Origin: Prevotella sp. | GTDB lineage: Bacteria > Bacteroidota > Bacteroidia > Bacteroidales > Bacteroidaceae | Direction of reading: 5' to 3' | Assembly: GCA_017619275.1 (NCBI GenBank) | Contig: JAFZSR010000097.1 | Coordinates: 1-64,000 of the forward strand | Length of the DNA stretch: 64,000 nucleotides | In this document: positions 32,226 to 41,665 of the stretch, in pieces | How positions within the stretch are numbered: the first letter of the stretch is position 1 | How the letters are laid out: the number at the start of each line of letters is the position of its first letter | Notes under the pieces: model-generated | Database searches by the model: none | Seen by the model: the letters and a program-made list of their open reading frames with translations, nothing else | Told to the model about the DNA's origin: nothing | Position numbers and translations under genes: made by a program

Positions 32226-33767
32226 ATGAAAAGAAATATCCTTGCGTGTATTTCCATAGTCGGATTTTTGCTGCTCATGTCATCGTGTGCCAATCACCCC
32301 GATGTGCCTTCTTCGTCGAAAGAGGCCAAGTGTCTGCCTGCCATCTTCCCCGATTATTGTGATGTTACCGTGCCTTCCAATATCGCGCCACTCAATTTCA
32401 TGCTCCCTGCCGACCAGTTTGAAGCGTGTGTGGCACGCCTCAGCACGCCCGACGGCCAACAGCAGACCTATGGCAATGGTGTGAAGGTGCAGATACCCGA
32501 ATCGGAATGGAGTACGATGCTCAACGCCTCGAAGGGCAAGAGTATCAAGGTTGAGGTTTGGGGAAAGGCTACGGGTAGGCGACAGGATGTCGGGAATGAG
32601 AAAGAGGGCGAATGGCTGTCGTTCAATCCGTTTGAAATACATGTAGCCGAACATCCGATCGATGAATACCTGTCGTATCGCCTCATCGAACCATCGTATG
32701 TTGCATGGACCTACATGGAGATTGCCCAGCGCCATCTCACTACGTTCGAAGAGTCACAAATCTTCAACAACGAGATTACCATGAACGACAATTCAATAGG
32801 CCAGTGCATCAACTGCCACAGCTATCAGAACTACAAGACCGACAACATGCTCTTTCACGTGCGTCTCTCCAATGCGGGTACCGTTATTGTGAACGACGGC
32901 AAAGTCTCGAGAGTCAATCTGAAGCGCGACTATACCATCTCTGGTGGTGTCTATCCTGCATGGCATCCTACCGCCAAGCTGATAGCCTTCTCGACCAACA
33001 AAACACGGCAGGCATTCCACACAGCAAATCCCAACAAAATAGAGGTTTATGATTTGGCCAGCGACATGATTCTCTACGATGTGGAAACCGACTCGGTGAG
33101 CGTTGTCTCGGAAGATCCCGACCTCTTGGAAGTTTATCCCACTTGGTCGCCCGACGGCAAATACCTCTATTATTGTAAGTCTGTTCCGCTTCCCGAAGAG
33201 TTACAAGGACAAGACATCAGAACCACCTATCCAAAAACACAATACAACCTCTATCGCCGTACTTTCGACGTGGCAACGCACGACTTTGGCGAAGAGGAGT
33301 TGGTGTACGACGCAGCCTCGTCAGATAAGAGTGTCACCTTGCCACGCCTCAGCCCCGATGGCCGCTACCTGCTGTTTGCCCTGGGCCAGTATGGCTGTTT
33401 TCATAGCAGGCACCACGATGCCGACATCGTTTGCATCCCGATGGACCAATATGATGGCACGGCCCTCACTGGAGAAACCGCTACGACCGTCGACCTCAGC
33501 CTCCTCAACAGCGATGGCTATTCCGACAGCTACCCCTCATGGTCGAGCAACGGACACTGGATTATGTGTGCCAGCCGTCGCGACGACGACAACTACAGCC
33601 GTGTCTATTTTGCCTACTTCAACAACGGAAAGGTTGAAAAGGCTTTCCTCTTGCCGCAGGAAGACCCCGAACTGCATATCACTCTTCTGAAGAGCTACAA
33701 CCGTCCGGAGTTCATGGTCGAGCCAGTGAAAATCAGCGTCGAAGAGTTCAGCCGGGTGTTCCTCTAA
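32226..33767 (+). CDS. TolB-like propeller lipoprotein with CxxCH motif, copy 1
   Basis: A 513-residue lipoprotein (Cys21, LLMSSC). The N-terminal region (about 35-150) is beta-rich and unassigned. A c-type haem motif Cys194-Ile-Asn-Cys197-His198 follows in GQCINCHSY. The rest is a PD40/TolB-like propeller: YPAWHPTAKLIAFSTN, YPTWSPDGKYLYYCKS, LPRLSPDGRYLLFAL, YPSWSSNGHWIMCASRRDD. It would sit in the periplasm or outer membrane. Whether haem is attached is not shown. It resembles the protein at 36.1 kb over its full length. An upstream in-frame ATG at 32184 overlaps the previous gene and precedes the signal sequence, so it is not used. Confidence 0.7.
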   Translation: MKRNILACISIVGFLLLMSSCANHPDVPSSSKEAKCLPAIFPDYCDVTVPSNIAPLNFMLPADQFEACVARLSTPDGQQQTYGNGVKVQIPESEWSTMLNASKGKSIKVEVWGKATGRRQDVGNEKEGEWLSFNPFEIHVAEHPIDEYLSYRLIEPSYVAWTYMEIAQRHLTTFEESQIFNNEITMNDNSIGQCINCHSYQNYKTDNMLFHVRLSNAGTVIVNDGKVSRVNLKRDYTISGGVYPAWHPTAKLIAFSTNKTRQAFHTANPNKIEVYDLASDMILYDVETDSVSVVSEDPDLLEVYPTWSPDGKYLYYCKSVPLPEELQGQDIRTTYPKTQYNLYRRTFDVATHDFGEEELVYDAASSDKSVTLPRLSPDGRYLLFALGQYGCFHSRHHDADIVCIPMDQYDGTALTGETATTVDLSLLNSDGYSDSYPSWSSNGHWIMCASRRDDDNYSRVYFAYFNNGKVEKAFLLPQEDPELHITLLKSYNRPEFMVEPVKISVEEFSRVFL

Positions 33768-33833
33768 TCACGAAATGTCTTCACCCCACTCCACATCGTG
33801 GGCAAATTATTAGACTATAAAAGATTGTAAGAT

Positions 33834-34421
33834 ATGGAAAAATATCAATTAGTAGTGCTGCCGTATGCACCAGAGGCTTTAGAGCCAGTTATCAGCCGCG
33901 AGACTATTGCATTCCATCACGGAAAGCATCTGGCCGGCTATGTGAATAACCTTAATGCCCTTTTGCCTGGTACAGAATGGGAGGATTTACCCTTGGAGGA
34001 AATTGTAAAGCAGGCCAACGGCGGCGTGCTGAACAACGCGGGTCAAATTCTGAACCACAACCTGTATTTCGGACAATTCGCAGCACCGAAAGCCGACAAT
34101 CTTCCTGCGGGCAAACTCGCCGAGGCTATCGTTCGTGACTTCGGCTCGTTCGAGGCTTTCAAGGATGAGTTTCAGAAGAAGGGGGCCACGCTCTTTGGCT
34201 CCGGCTGGGCGTGGCTTTCTTCCGACGCTGACGGCAAGCTCGTCATCACACAGGAGCCAAATGCCGCCAACCCTGTTCAGAAAGGTTTGAAGCCCCTGCT
34301 GACCTTCGATGTCTGGGAGCATGCTTACTACCTCGACTATCAGAACCGCCGTCCCGACCACCTCGCCGCCCTTTGGCAGATCATCGACTGGGGCGTCGTC
34401 GAGAACCGTTACGTCCTATAA
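33834..34421 (+). CDS. sodB: Fe/Mn-family superoxide dismutase
   Basis: Cytoplasmic enzyme that converts superoxide to oxygen and hydrogen peroxide. In the 195-residue product the metal ligands are His28 (TIAFHHGKH), His75 (LNHNLYF), Asp159 and His163 (FDVWEHAYY). Gln71 in NNAGQILNH is the position that carries Gln in Fe-type enzymes, suggesting an Fe or cambialistic enzyme. No signal peptide. The TAA stop is followed directly by the ATG of the next gene with no gap. No promoter box is seen in the 66-nt gap upstream, so it probably depends on the upstream transcript. Confidence 0.96.
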   Translation: MEKYQLVVLPYAPEALEPVISRETIAFHHGKHLAGYVNNLNALLPGTEWEDLPLEEIVKQANGGVLNNAGQILNHNLYFGQFAAPKADNLPAGKLAEAIVRDFGSFEAFKDEFQKKGATLFGSGWAWLSSDADGKLVITQEPNAANPVQKGLKPLLTFDVWEHAYYLDYQNRRPDHLAALWQIIDWGVVENRYVL

Positions 34422-36065
34422 ATGAAACATATTCTATATACGTTCCTCTTCGGCTTGGCCGTCTTCCTCTTTTTCGGACTGGCCTATCCGCATCATCTGC
34501 ATTATCAGGAGCAGTACCAACTGTTCCTCTTCGACAACACCTACGTGTGGGAGATTGTCAGGCAGCCCGGAGGCATAGCCGACCTGCTGGGACGTTTCTG
34601 TACGCAGTTCTTCCTCTTTGCCTGGGTGGGAGCCCTAATCATTGCCGTCCTGCTCTCTGCGGTGCAGCTGCTGACGCTCCGGCTGCTCAATGGTCAGTGG
34701 TCAATGGTCAACGGTCAACAGTCAACGGTCAACGGTCAACGGTTCTACGGCTTGACTTTCGTACCCTCATTCCTGCTCTGGCTCTTCCTGCTCGACGAGA
34801 ATGCGCTGCTAAGTGGTGTTTGGGCTGTCCTGCTCACCCTGCTCGCCGTTTGGGCCATTATCAAATTGCCAGGCAAATGGACACGATGCATCCTGCTCAT
34901 TGCCGCCATTCCCATACTTTATTATTTGGTGGGCCCCGTCTGCTTCCCGATTCCAATCGACAGCCTATGGCATGGCATACACTACCATCGCTACCCCACC
35001 CTATTTCCTTGGTTGCTTTGGGCTGCCGCGCTGTCTGCCCTCGTCATCATTCTCCTTGGTCGTTTGGGTTGGGAGATTGGAGGATTAGTCGTTTGGTCGT
35101 TTAGGAAAGTAACAAACGGCGGCGGCAACATCCCCAAACGACCAAACGACCAAACGACCAAACGATGTCAAAGAACCACAGATTCCACAGATTACTCAGA
35201 TGAAGAATCTGTAAAATCTGTGCAATCTGCGGTTAAGACCAAACGACCAAACGACCAAACGACCAAACGACCAAACGACCAAACGACCAAACGACCAAAC
35301 GACCAATCGCGCCGCAGCATAGTGACGGTTTGCTCCTTCCTCCTTGTCGCCGCTGGCATGGGCTATCTCGTTTGGAAAAACAGCAATTTCAAGGCCGAGA
35401 AGGTGATGAAATACGACTTCATGGCCTGCCACCAGCAATGGAACCGCATCCTTGAGACCATCAACACCGAAAAGCCAAACAACCAGATTGGCGTTACGGT
35501 ACAGAACCTGGCTTTGGCGATGCGCGGTATGCTCCTGGATCACCTATTCGATTATAACCAGAACGGGATAGCGGGTCTTCTACCCGATGTGAAGACCGAC
35601 GCCACCAGTCCTTTACCTACCGCCGAAGCGTTCTATCAGTTGGGTATGATCAACGTTGCCCAGCGAACCGTCTTTGAGGCTCAGGAAGCCATTCTCGATT
35701 TCCAGAAGAGCGCCCGATGCTACAAGCGACTGGCACAGACCAACCTCATCAACGGCAACTATGCTGTGGCCCGCAAATATCTCGCGGCACTGCAGAAGAC
35801 CCTTTTCTATCGCGAATGGGCCAACGAGACACTGCAGCTCTTGGGGAATGAAGAAGCCATCGCCCAGCATCCCGAGTACGGACATCTGCGCCAATGGGCC
35901 TACAAGGAAGACTTCTACTTCAGCGACCATGTGACCCCCGAAATGCTCGAAAGCCTCTACACCAGCAATGGCGACAACAGCCTGGCCTATCAATACCTGT
36001 TGGCCTACTATCTGCTGACGGGCGACCGCGAAAGCTTCAATCACTTCATTTCCAATAAGCAATGA
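34422..36065 (+). CDS. DUF6057-like membrane protein, copy 2
   Basis: Function unknown. The 547-residue product has an N-terminal multi-span membrane part (about 1-320) and a C-terminal soluble helical domain (about 325-547, including QLGMINVAQRTVFEAQEAILDFQKSARCYKRLAQ, TPR-like). Two repeat-encoded inserts interrupt the membrane part. A heptamer array gives NGQWSMVNGQQSTVNGQR (residues about 89-107). An octamer plus ~75-bp composite gives about 80 hydrophilic residues (214-296) with PNDQTTKR repeated. It starts immediately after the superoxide dismutase stop and overlaps the next start by 4 bases, giving tight translational coupling. Confidence 0.6.
   Translation: MKHILYTFLFGLAVFLFFGLAYPHHLHYQEQYQLFLFDNTYVWEIVRQPGGIADLLGRFCTQFFLFAWVGALIIAVLLSAVQLLTLRLLNGQWSMVNGQQSTVNGQRFYGLTFVPSFLLWLFLLDENALLSGVWAVLLTLLAVWAIIKLPGKWTRCILLIAAIPILYYLVGPVCFPIPIDSLWHGIHYHRYPTLFPWLLWAAALSALVIILLGRLGWEIGGLVVWSFRKVTNGGGNIPKRPNDQTTKRCQRTTDSTDYSDEESVKSVQSAVKTKRPNDQTTKRPNDQTTKRPNDQSRRSIVTVCSFLLVAAGMGYLVWKNSNFKAEKVMKYDFMACHQQWNRILETINTEKPNNQIGVTVQNLALAMRGMLLDHLFDYNQNGIAGLLPDVKTDATSPLPTAEAFYQLGMINVAQRTVFEAQEAILDFQKSARCYKRLAQTNLINGNYAVARKYLAALQKTLFYREWANETLQLLGNEEAIAQHPEYGHLRQWAYKEDFYFSDHVTPEMLESLYTSNGDNSLAYQYLLAYYLLTGDRESFNHFISNKQ
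34687..34742. repeat. in-frame heptamer array, GGTCAAC type
   Basis: About eight units (GGTCAGT, GGTCAAT, GGTCAAC, AGTCAAC) lie in the coding sequence of the membrane protein. In this orientation the unit has no stop in any frame. Confidence 0.8.
35063..35310. repeat. composite octamer and 75-bp repeat inside a gene
   Basis: An arm TTAGTCGTTTGGTCGTTT is followed by AAACGACC units. A ~75-bp unit comes next, with ACCACAGATTCCACAGATTA, AATCTGTAAAATCTG and CAATCTGCGGTTAAG. Eight perfect AAACGACC copies (35241-35304) complete it. Relatives lie at 45.83-46.02 and 53.58-53.91 kb between genes. Confidence 0.85.
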
Positions 36066-37543
36066 AAAAAATTCTATATATTTTGATGGGGCTAATGGCA
36101 CTAATGGGCTGCCAAGAGACTGTGAAGGATGCCAAGCAAGAGAACGCTCTGCCTCACATCTATCCCGACTACATTGGTGTCACCATTCCCGTGAACATTG
36201 CACCGCTCTGCTTCAACATGGCCGATGAGTCGGCATTGCGTATCGATGCTGTCATTACCGACAGGCACGGCCACCAGTTGGAAAGCCAAGGCGAGGAGTC
36301 GGTTGACTTCGACCTTGACGACTGGCATACGCTGCTCGGCCAGAACCTTGGCGACTCGCTCAGCGTCACCGTTTCGACCAAGTACGACGATGGTTGGCAC
36401 ACCTATCGCCCTTTTACCATCTACGTTAGCCCCGACAGCATCGACTACGGTCTCTGCTACCGTCTGATCGAGCCTGGCTACGAGGTATGGAGCAAAATGG
36501 GCATTTACGAACGCAATCTCTCCACGTTCGATGAGCATCCGCTGATTGAGAACACGCAGTTCGAGGGCTGTGTGAACTGTCACAGCTTTAACCGAGGCAA
36601 CCCAGCAAACATGAGCCTTCATATCCGTGGCCCACATGGCGCCACACTGCTGCGTAACAACGATGGATCTGTCACTGCTTACAACACCAAGACCGACCAG
36701 ACGCTCGGCCTGTGCGTCTATCCCTATTGGCATCCTTCGGGCCGCTATATTGCCTATTCCACCAACTCAACGAGTCAGCTGTTTCATAGCGCTGGCAGCA
36801 ACCGTGTCGAGGTCTTCGATACCGCCTCCGACCTTCAGGTATACGATGTAGAGCAAAACGAGCTGCTGCTCTCGCCCCTTCTCAAGCAAGACTCCATCTA
36901 CGAGACCTTCCCTGTTTTCTCGGCCGACGGTCGCTCGCTCTATTTCTGTGCGGCTCGTCCTCCCCTCTCCTTCGCCAAGGGGGCAGGTGTGGCGCTGCTC
37001 GATTCTATCCGCTATAACCTCTGCCGCATCGATTTCGATCCCGCCACAGGCAACTTCGGCAACCGCATCGACACCATCATCGATGCTGCGGCTATGCACA
37101 AGTCGGTATCCTTTCCTCGTCCCTCCTACGATGGCCGCTTCCTGTGCTACACACTCTCCGACAACGGACAGTTCAGCATTTGGCATCATGAAGCCGACCT
37201 CTATCTGCTCGACCTCGCTACAGGAGAGAGCCACCCTCTCGTAGGAGCCAACTCCGACGATACCGAATCGTTCCACAACTGGAGCACCAACTCGCGCTGG
37301 CTCGTGTTTAGCTCCCGTCGCGACGACGGCCTCTTCACGCGCCCCTATTTCTGTCACGTCGATGCCAATGGTGCTGTCAGCAAGGCCTTCATGCTGCCGC
37401 AGCGCAATCCGCGCCGTTTCTATCGCCAGCGTTTCCTTTCCTACAACGTGCCCGAGTTCATCATTGGCCCCACTCATTTCGATAGTCATCAAGCCAGTGC
37501 CGTCATCAACGATGAAGCACGCAAGAACTTCGGTGTGCGCTAA
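36062..37543 (+). CDS. TolB-like propeller lipoprotein with CxxCH motif, copy 2
   Basis: A 493-residue lipoprotein (Cys17, LMALMGC), paralogous to the protein at 32.2 kb. Shared landmarks include PDYIGVTIPVNIAPL, YRLIEPGYEVW and the haem-c motif Cys170-Val-Asn-Cys173-His174 (EGCVNCHSF). Propeller repeats are YPYWHPSGRYIAYSTN, FPVFSADGRSLYFCA, FPRPSYDGRFLCYTL and FHNWSTNSRWLVFSSRRDD. The strong conservation of CxxCH in both copies, surrounded by similar sequence, argues against chance. The start overlaps the stop of the membrane gene (ATGA). It ends the apparent operon. Confidence 0.7.
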   Translation: MKKILYILMGLMALMGCQETVKDAKQENALPHIYPDYIGVTIPVNIAPLCFNMADESALRIDAVITDRHGHQLESQGEESVDFDLDDWHTLLGQNLGDSLSVTVSTKYDDGWHTYRPFTIYVSPDSIDYGLCYRLIEPGYEVWSKMGIYERNLSTFDEHPLIENTQFEGCVNCHSFNRGNPANMSLHIRGPHGATLLRNNDGSVTAYNTKTDQTLGLCVYPYWHPSGRYIAYSTNSTSQLFHSAGSNRVEVFDTASDLQVYDVEQNELLLSPLLKQDSIYETFPVFSADGRSLYFCAARPPLSFAKGAGVALLDSIRYNLCRIDFDPATGNFGNRIDTIIDAAAMHKSVSFPRPSYDGRFLCYTLSDNGQFSIWHHEADLYLLDLATGESHPLVGANSDDTESFHNWSTNSRWLVFSSRRDDGLFTRPYFCHVDANGAVSKAFMLPQRNPRRFYRQRFLSYNVPEFIIGPTHFDSHQASAVINDEARKNFGVR

Positions 37544-37619
37544 GAGCCCAATTTGTGATTATTCTGTTAATCATTCTAAAAAGAACTCTTCTAACGACTG
37601 CCCCTTTGGCAACTTTTCG

Positions 37620-37627
37620 TATCTTTG
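37620..37627 (+). promoter_or_regulatory. -7 box TATCTTTG of the ATPase gene
   Basis: TATCTTTG lies 54 nt before the start codon. A TTTG at the right distance is missing. A direct repeat CACACCAAAAGTG (twice) lies in the leader. Confidence 0.45.
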
Positions 37628-37681
37628 CATCACACAATTTGTATCACACCAAAAGTGTCACACCAAAAGTGAAATGTTCAG

Positions 37682-38827
37682 ATGGCAAGAAAGAAGACGA
37701 AACCACTAAGAAACCCCTTTGTCTACGAGGGTTACGAGGGTCCATCCTATTTTTGCGACCGTACTGAAGAGACAGAGAAAGTGATTTCTCACCTCCAAAA
37801 CGGACGTAATTTAACGCTTGTTTCTCCCAGAAAAGTAGGTAAAACAGGCTTGATTAAGCATGTCTTTCAACGGCTGAAGCAAGAAAATGAAAACAATGTT
37901 TGCATCTACGTCGACATCTTTCACACTCAAAACCAGTATGAATTGGTGCAGACATTAGGTAGGGCCATCGTAGAGGAACAGCTGTTTAGCACACGCAGTT
38001 CAATGGAAAAGGTGCTCAGTTTCTTTAGCATGTGGCGCCCCACCGTCAGCCCCGACCCTATCACAGGCATGCCCACTGTATCTGTCAGCATTGAGCGCAC
38101 GCAAACGGAACACACTCTGAAGAGCATCTTCGATTATCTGGAGAAAAGCGAAAAAGAAGTTTATGTAGCCATCGACGAGTTCCAGACTATCACGGATTAT
38201 CCAGAGAAAGGTACCGAGGCTCTGTTGCGCTCATACATTCAGTTCATCCATCATGTTCACTTCATCTATGCCGGTAGTCGGCAACACTTGATGTACGAGA
38301 TGTTTGGGTCGTCTAAACGCCCATTCTACCAAAGTACAGCCATGTTGACCCTTCAGCCCTTGCATGAGGAGATTTACTACGACTTCGCTGCCCGTTTCTT
38401 CAAAGCTCGCAATGGCGATTTCTCAGCTGATGTCTTTCAACGGCTTTATAAACAATTCAACGGGTATACGTGGTATATGCAATCCGTTCTCAACCGTCTA
38501 TACGAGCATGAACGGAGAGTGACTGACTATCAACAGGTGAATGAGGCCATTCTGAGCATCCTCGCCGACAAGTCTAGCCAGTATGAAACGTTGATGATGT
38601 TCCTGACCGACAACCAGAAGAGCCTTCTGAAAGCAGTAGCTCTGGAAAACAAAGTGGCTCAGCCCCAGTCGCTTTCCTTTGCCAAGAAGCACGAGCTTCC
38701 CAGTGCCAGCAGCATTAAGAAAGCCCTCGAGGTGCTAAAGGAAAAAGACATTATTTACCAAACTCCAGAGGGTTACATCGTTTACGACCGCTTCCTTGAC
38801 CTATGGCTGAAGCGGACATTTATGTAA
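37682..38827 (+). CDS. STAND/archaeal-type ATPase
   Basis: A 381-residue P-loop ATPase of the ATPase_2 (PF01637) type, usually of unknown cellular role. Walker A is SPRKVGKTGL (48-57), preceded by YFCDRTEETEKVISHLQNG. Walker B is VYVAIDEFQ (160-168). A C-terminal winged-helix-like region (about 290-381) contains QKSLLKAVALENKVAQPQS and YIVYDRFLDLWLKR. The gene is more AT-rich than its neighbours and stands alone, which may reflect transfer. Related proteins occur in many copies in Bacteroidota genomes. Confidence 0.8.
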   Translation: MARKKTKPLRNPFVYEGYEGPSYFCDRTEETEKVISHLQNGRNLTLVSPRKVGKTGLIKHVFQRLKQENENNVCIYVDIFHTQNQYELVQTLGRAIVEEQLFSTRSSMEKVLSFFSMWRPTVSPDPITGMPTVSVSIERTQTEHTLKSIFDYLEKSEKEVYVAIDEFQTITDYPEKGTEALLRSYIQFIHHVHFIYAGSRQHLMYEMFGSSKRPFYQSTAMLTLQPLHEEIYYDFAARFFKARNGDFSADVFQRLYKQFNGYTWYMQSVLNRLYEHERRVTDYQQVNEAILSILADKSSQYETLMMFLTDNQKSLLKAVALENKVAQPQSLSFAKKHELPSASSIKKALEVLKEKDIIYQTPEGYIVYDRFLDLWLKRTFM

Positions 38828-38847
38828 GACAGTAATATATTTGTTTA

Positions 38848-38927
38848 TATCGCGACGCGGTCTATATAAACCGTGACGCGGTTTTTATAGACTACGACGT
38901 AGTTTATAAAAACCACGACGTAGTCTG
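38848..38927. repeat. array of four palindromic units (GACGCGG / GACGTAG)
   Basis: Four hairpin units at about 20-bp spacing: a first with CGCGACGCGG, then AAACCGTGACGCGGTTT (38868-38884), GACTACGACGTAGTTT (38890-38905) and AAACCACGACGTAGTCT (38909-38925). Neighbouring units can also pair with each other. It follows the ATPase gene and could act as a terminator or RNA structure. Confidence 0.75.
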
Positions 38928-39037
38928 AAAAATGTTTGCATGTCTGGAGTATAAGTTCTGGCGAAGACCGTTTTTTCCCCGGACACCAATATTAGATAAT
39001 AAACTGCTTTTTTCTTGGTTGTTTTAGTAAAATATGT

Positions 39038-39045
39038 TATCTTTG
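39038..39045 (+). promoter_or_regulatory. -7 box TATCTTTG of the barrel-like gene
   Basis: TATCTTTG with TTGG 19 bp upstream (39015-39018) and a 57-nt leader. Confidence 0.55.
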
Positions 39046-39102
39046 CAACCTGAAATAAAAAGAATTGTCTATGACATAAATAAATGATAATGTAGAAAAG
39101 CT

Positions 39103-40305
39103 ATGAAAAAGTTTTTATTTGGTTTGTTACTGATGACTGTGACACTGACCGCAGGCGCACAGATAAATCCCAAGCCAGGATTCATCATTACCAACGCTGG
39201 CGACACGGTTAGGGGAATACTTGACTTCCGCACCAACGACATACTGGCTAAAAGATGTGACTTCTGGGCTAATGAGGGCGCAGAGAGCAAGACTTACAAA
39301 CCAGGAGAGATAGAAGGTTTCAGGTTCGACGATAACGGAAAATACTTTGTGACACGCCGACTAAATGTCTATGGCGACCAGGAACTATACTTTGCCGAGT
39401 ATATGGTTCAAGGCAAAATGAACTTATACTGTGTTGCAGACAAGTATGCTGAATACTTCTTCTTTGAACGTGAGGATGGTGAGATGGCACTATTCACCAA
39501 CAGGGCATTAATATCGTCCTCCACTCTTCAAGAAGAAAACGAGCATCTACAAGAGAAGAAAGAACAATACGGAAAAGTGAAGTATCTGCTGAAGGACTCA
39601 TGGAACGCTGTTCAACACATGAACGAAGCAGATATGACGAGGAAAAAACTGGTAAACGTTGTACGCGATTATCACAATGATGTCTGCACTGATGGCAGCG
39701 ATTGTGTGGTGTATGAATACAAGGCAGAATCCGACAAGGTGAAAACCCATTTCAAGGCATTCGCTGGTTTTGCGTACTATTCGCATGAGCGGACACTCAA
39801 TCAGAACTTGGGCGCACACGAAAACTACTCTGGTGTAGCATTTGAAATAGGCCTTGGTGCAGAGATGGATATTGAGCGAATGATGAAGGGCGGCAGCATG
39901 GAGATTGGGCTCGCCTATTCTCCCAAAACGAGCTTTGAACACGATGTGTTGGTTCGTGGAGGACATGAACCCTCACATACTGCCTATGAGAAAGGCAGAG
40001 TGACGGCCACTATAGGTGTGGCAAAGCGCTTTGGCAATGAGAAGAAGATTCTTCCACTTGTCCGTGGCGGCGGATTCTACGTGTTTCATTTTGGAAATCA
40101 TGAAACCAGGTACTACCAGTCAAATAAGATTGTGGACCTAACTTGGGATAACACGGCACACTTTGGAGCCTACCTCGGTGTAGGCGTCGAGATGGCAGTA
40201 GGCAAGCATCGTGCCCAGTTGCATGCCGACTGTTACAAGTCGTTTGAATCTTCGGATAGAGGTAATATGATGAGATGGGGCCTTACAGCTGAGTTTGCGC
40301 TATAG
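39103..40305 (+). CDS. secreted protein with C-terminal barrel-like half
   Basis: Function unknown. A signal peptide (1-19, ending AGAQ) precedes a region (about 20-150) with GFIITNAGDTVRGILDFRTNDI and an FRFDDNGKYFVTR strand. A charged helical linker (EENEHLQEKKEQYGKVKYLLKD) follows. The last 200 residues have alternating hydrophobic residues and Gly (AFEIGLGAEMDI, MEIGLAYSPKT, AYLGVGVEMAVGKHRAQLHADCY) as in small outer-membrane barrels. It ends in FAL. Proteins of this plan are widespread in Bacteroidota and mostly unnamed. A bidirectional terminator separates it from the esterase operon. Confidence 0.55.
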   Translation: MKKFLFGLLLMTVTLTAGAQINPKPGFIITNAGDTVRGILDFRTNDILAKRCDFWANEGAESKTYKPGEIEGFRFDDNGKYFVTRRLNVYGDQELYFAEYMVQGKMNLYCVADKYAEYFFFEREDGEMALFTNRALISSSTLQEENEHLQEKKEQYGKVKYLLKDSWNAVQHMNEADMTRKKLVNVVRDYHNDVCTDGSDCVVYEYKAESDKVKTHFKAFAGFAYYSHERTLNQNLGAHENYSGVAFEIGLGAEMDIERMMKGGSMEIGLAYSPKTSFEHDVLVRGGHEPSHTAYEKGRVTATIGVAKRFGNEKKILPLVRGGGFYVFHFGNHETRYYQSNKIVDLTWDNTAHFGAYLGVGVEMAVGKHRAQLHADCYKSFESSDRGNMMRWGLTAEFAL

Positions 40306-40350
40306 GTCTGACTGTCCACGCTGTTTGTCTGTGACAACAGCCCCGATAGC

Positions 40351-40402
40351 TTTACCCCTTCGCATCCCCGCCTATTATCAGACGAGGGTGTGAAGGGGTA
40401 AA
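40351..40402. terminator. bidirectional terminator between convergent genes
   Basis: TTTACCCCTTC (40351-40361) pairs with GAAGGGGTAAA (40392-40402) around a 30-nt loop. A/T runs on both outer sides serve both strands. Confidence 0.65.
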
Positions 40403-40417
40403 ACGGATAAAAAAGGT

Positions 40418-41665
<1,248 letters not shown>

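Noticed and set aside
37682..38827. Defence-system nuclease or abortive infection module
   Set aside because: A single STAND-type ATPase with no effector or partner gene nearby does not support a defence call.
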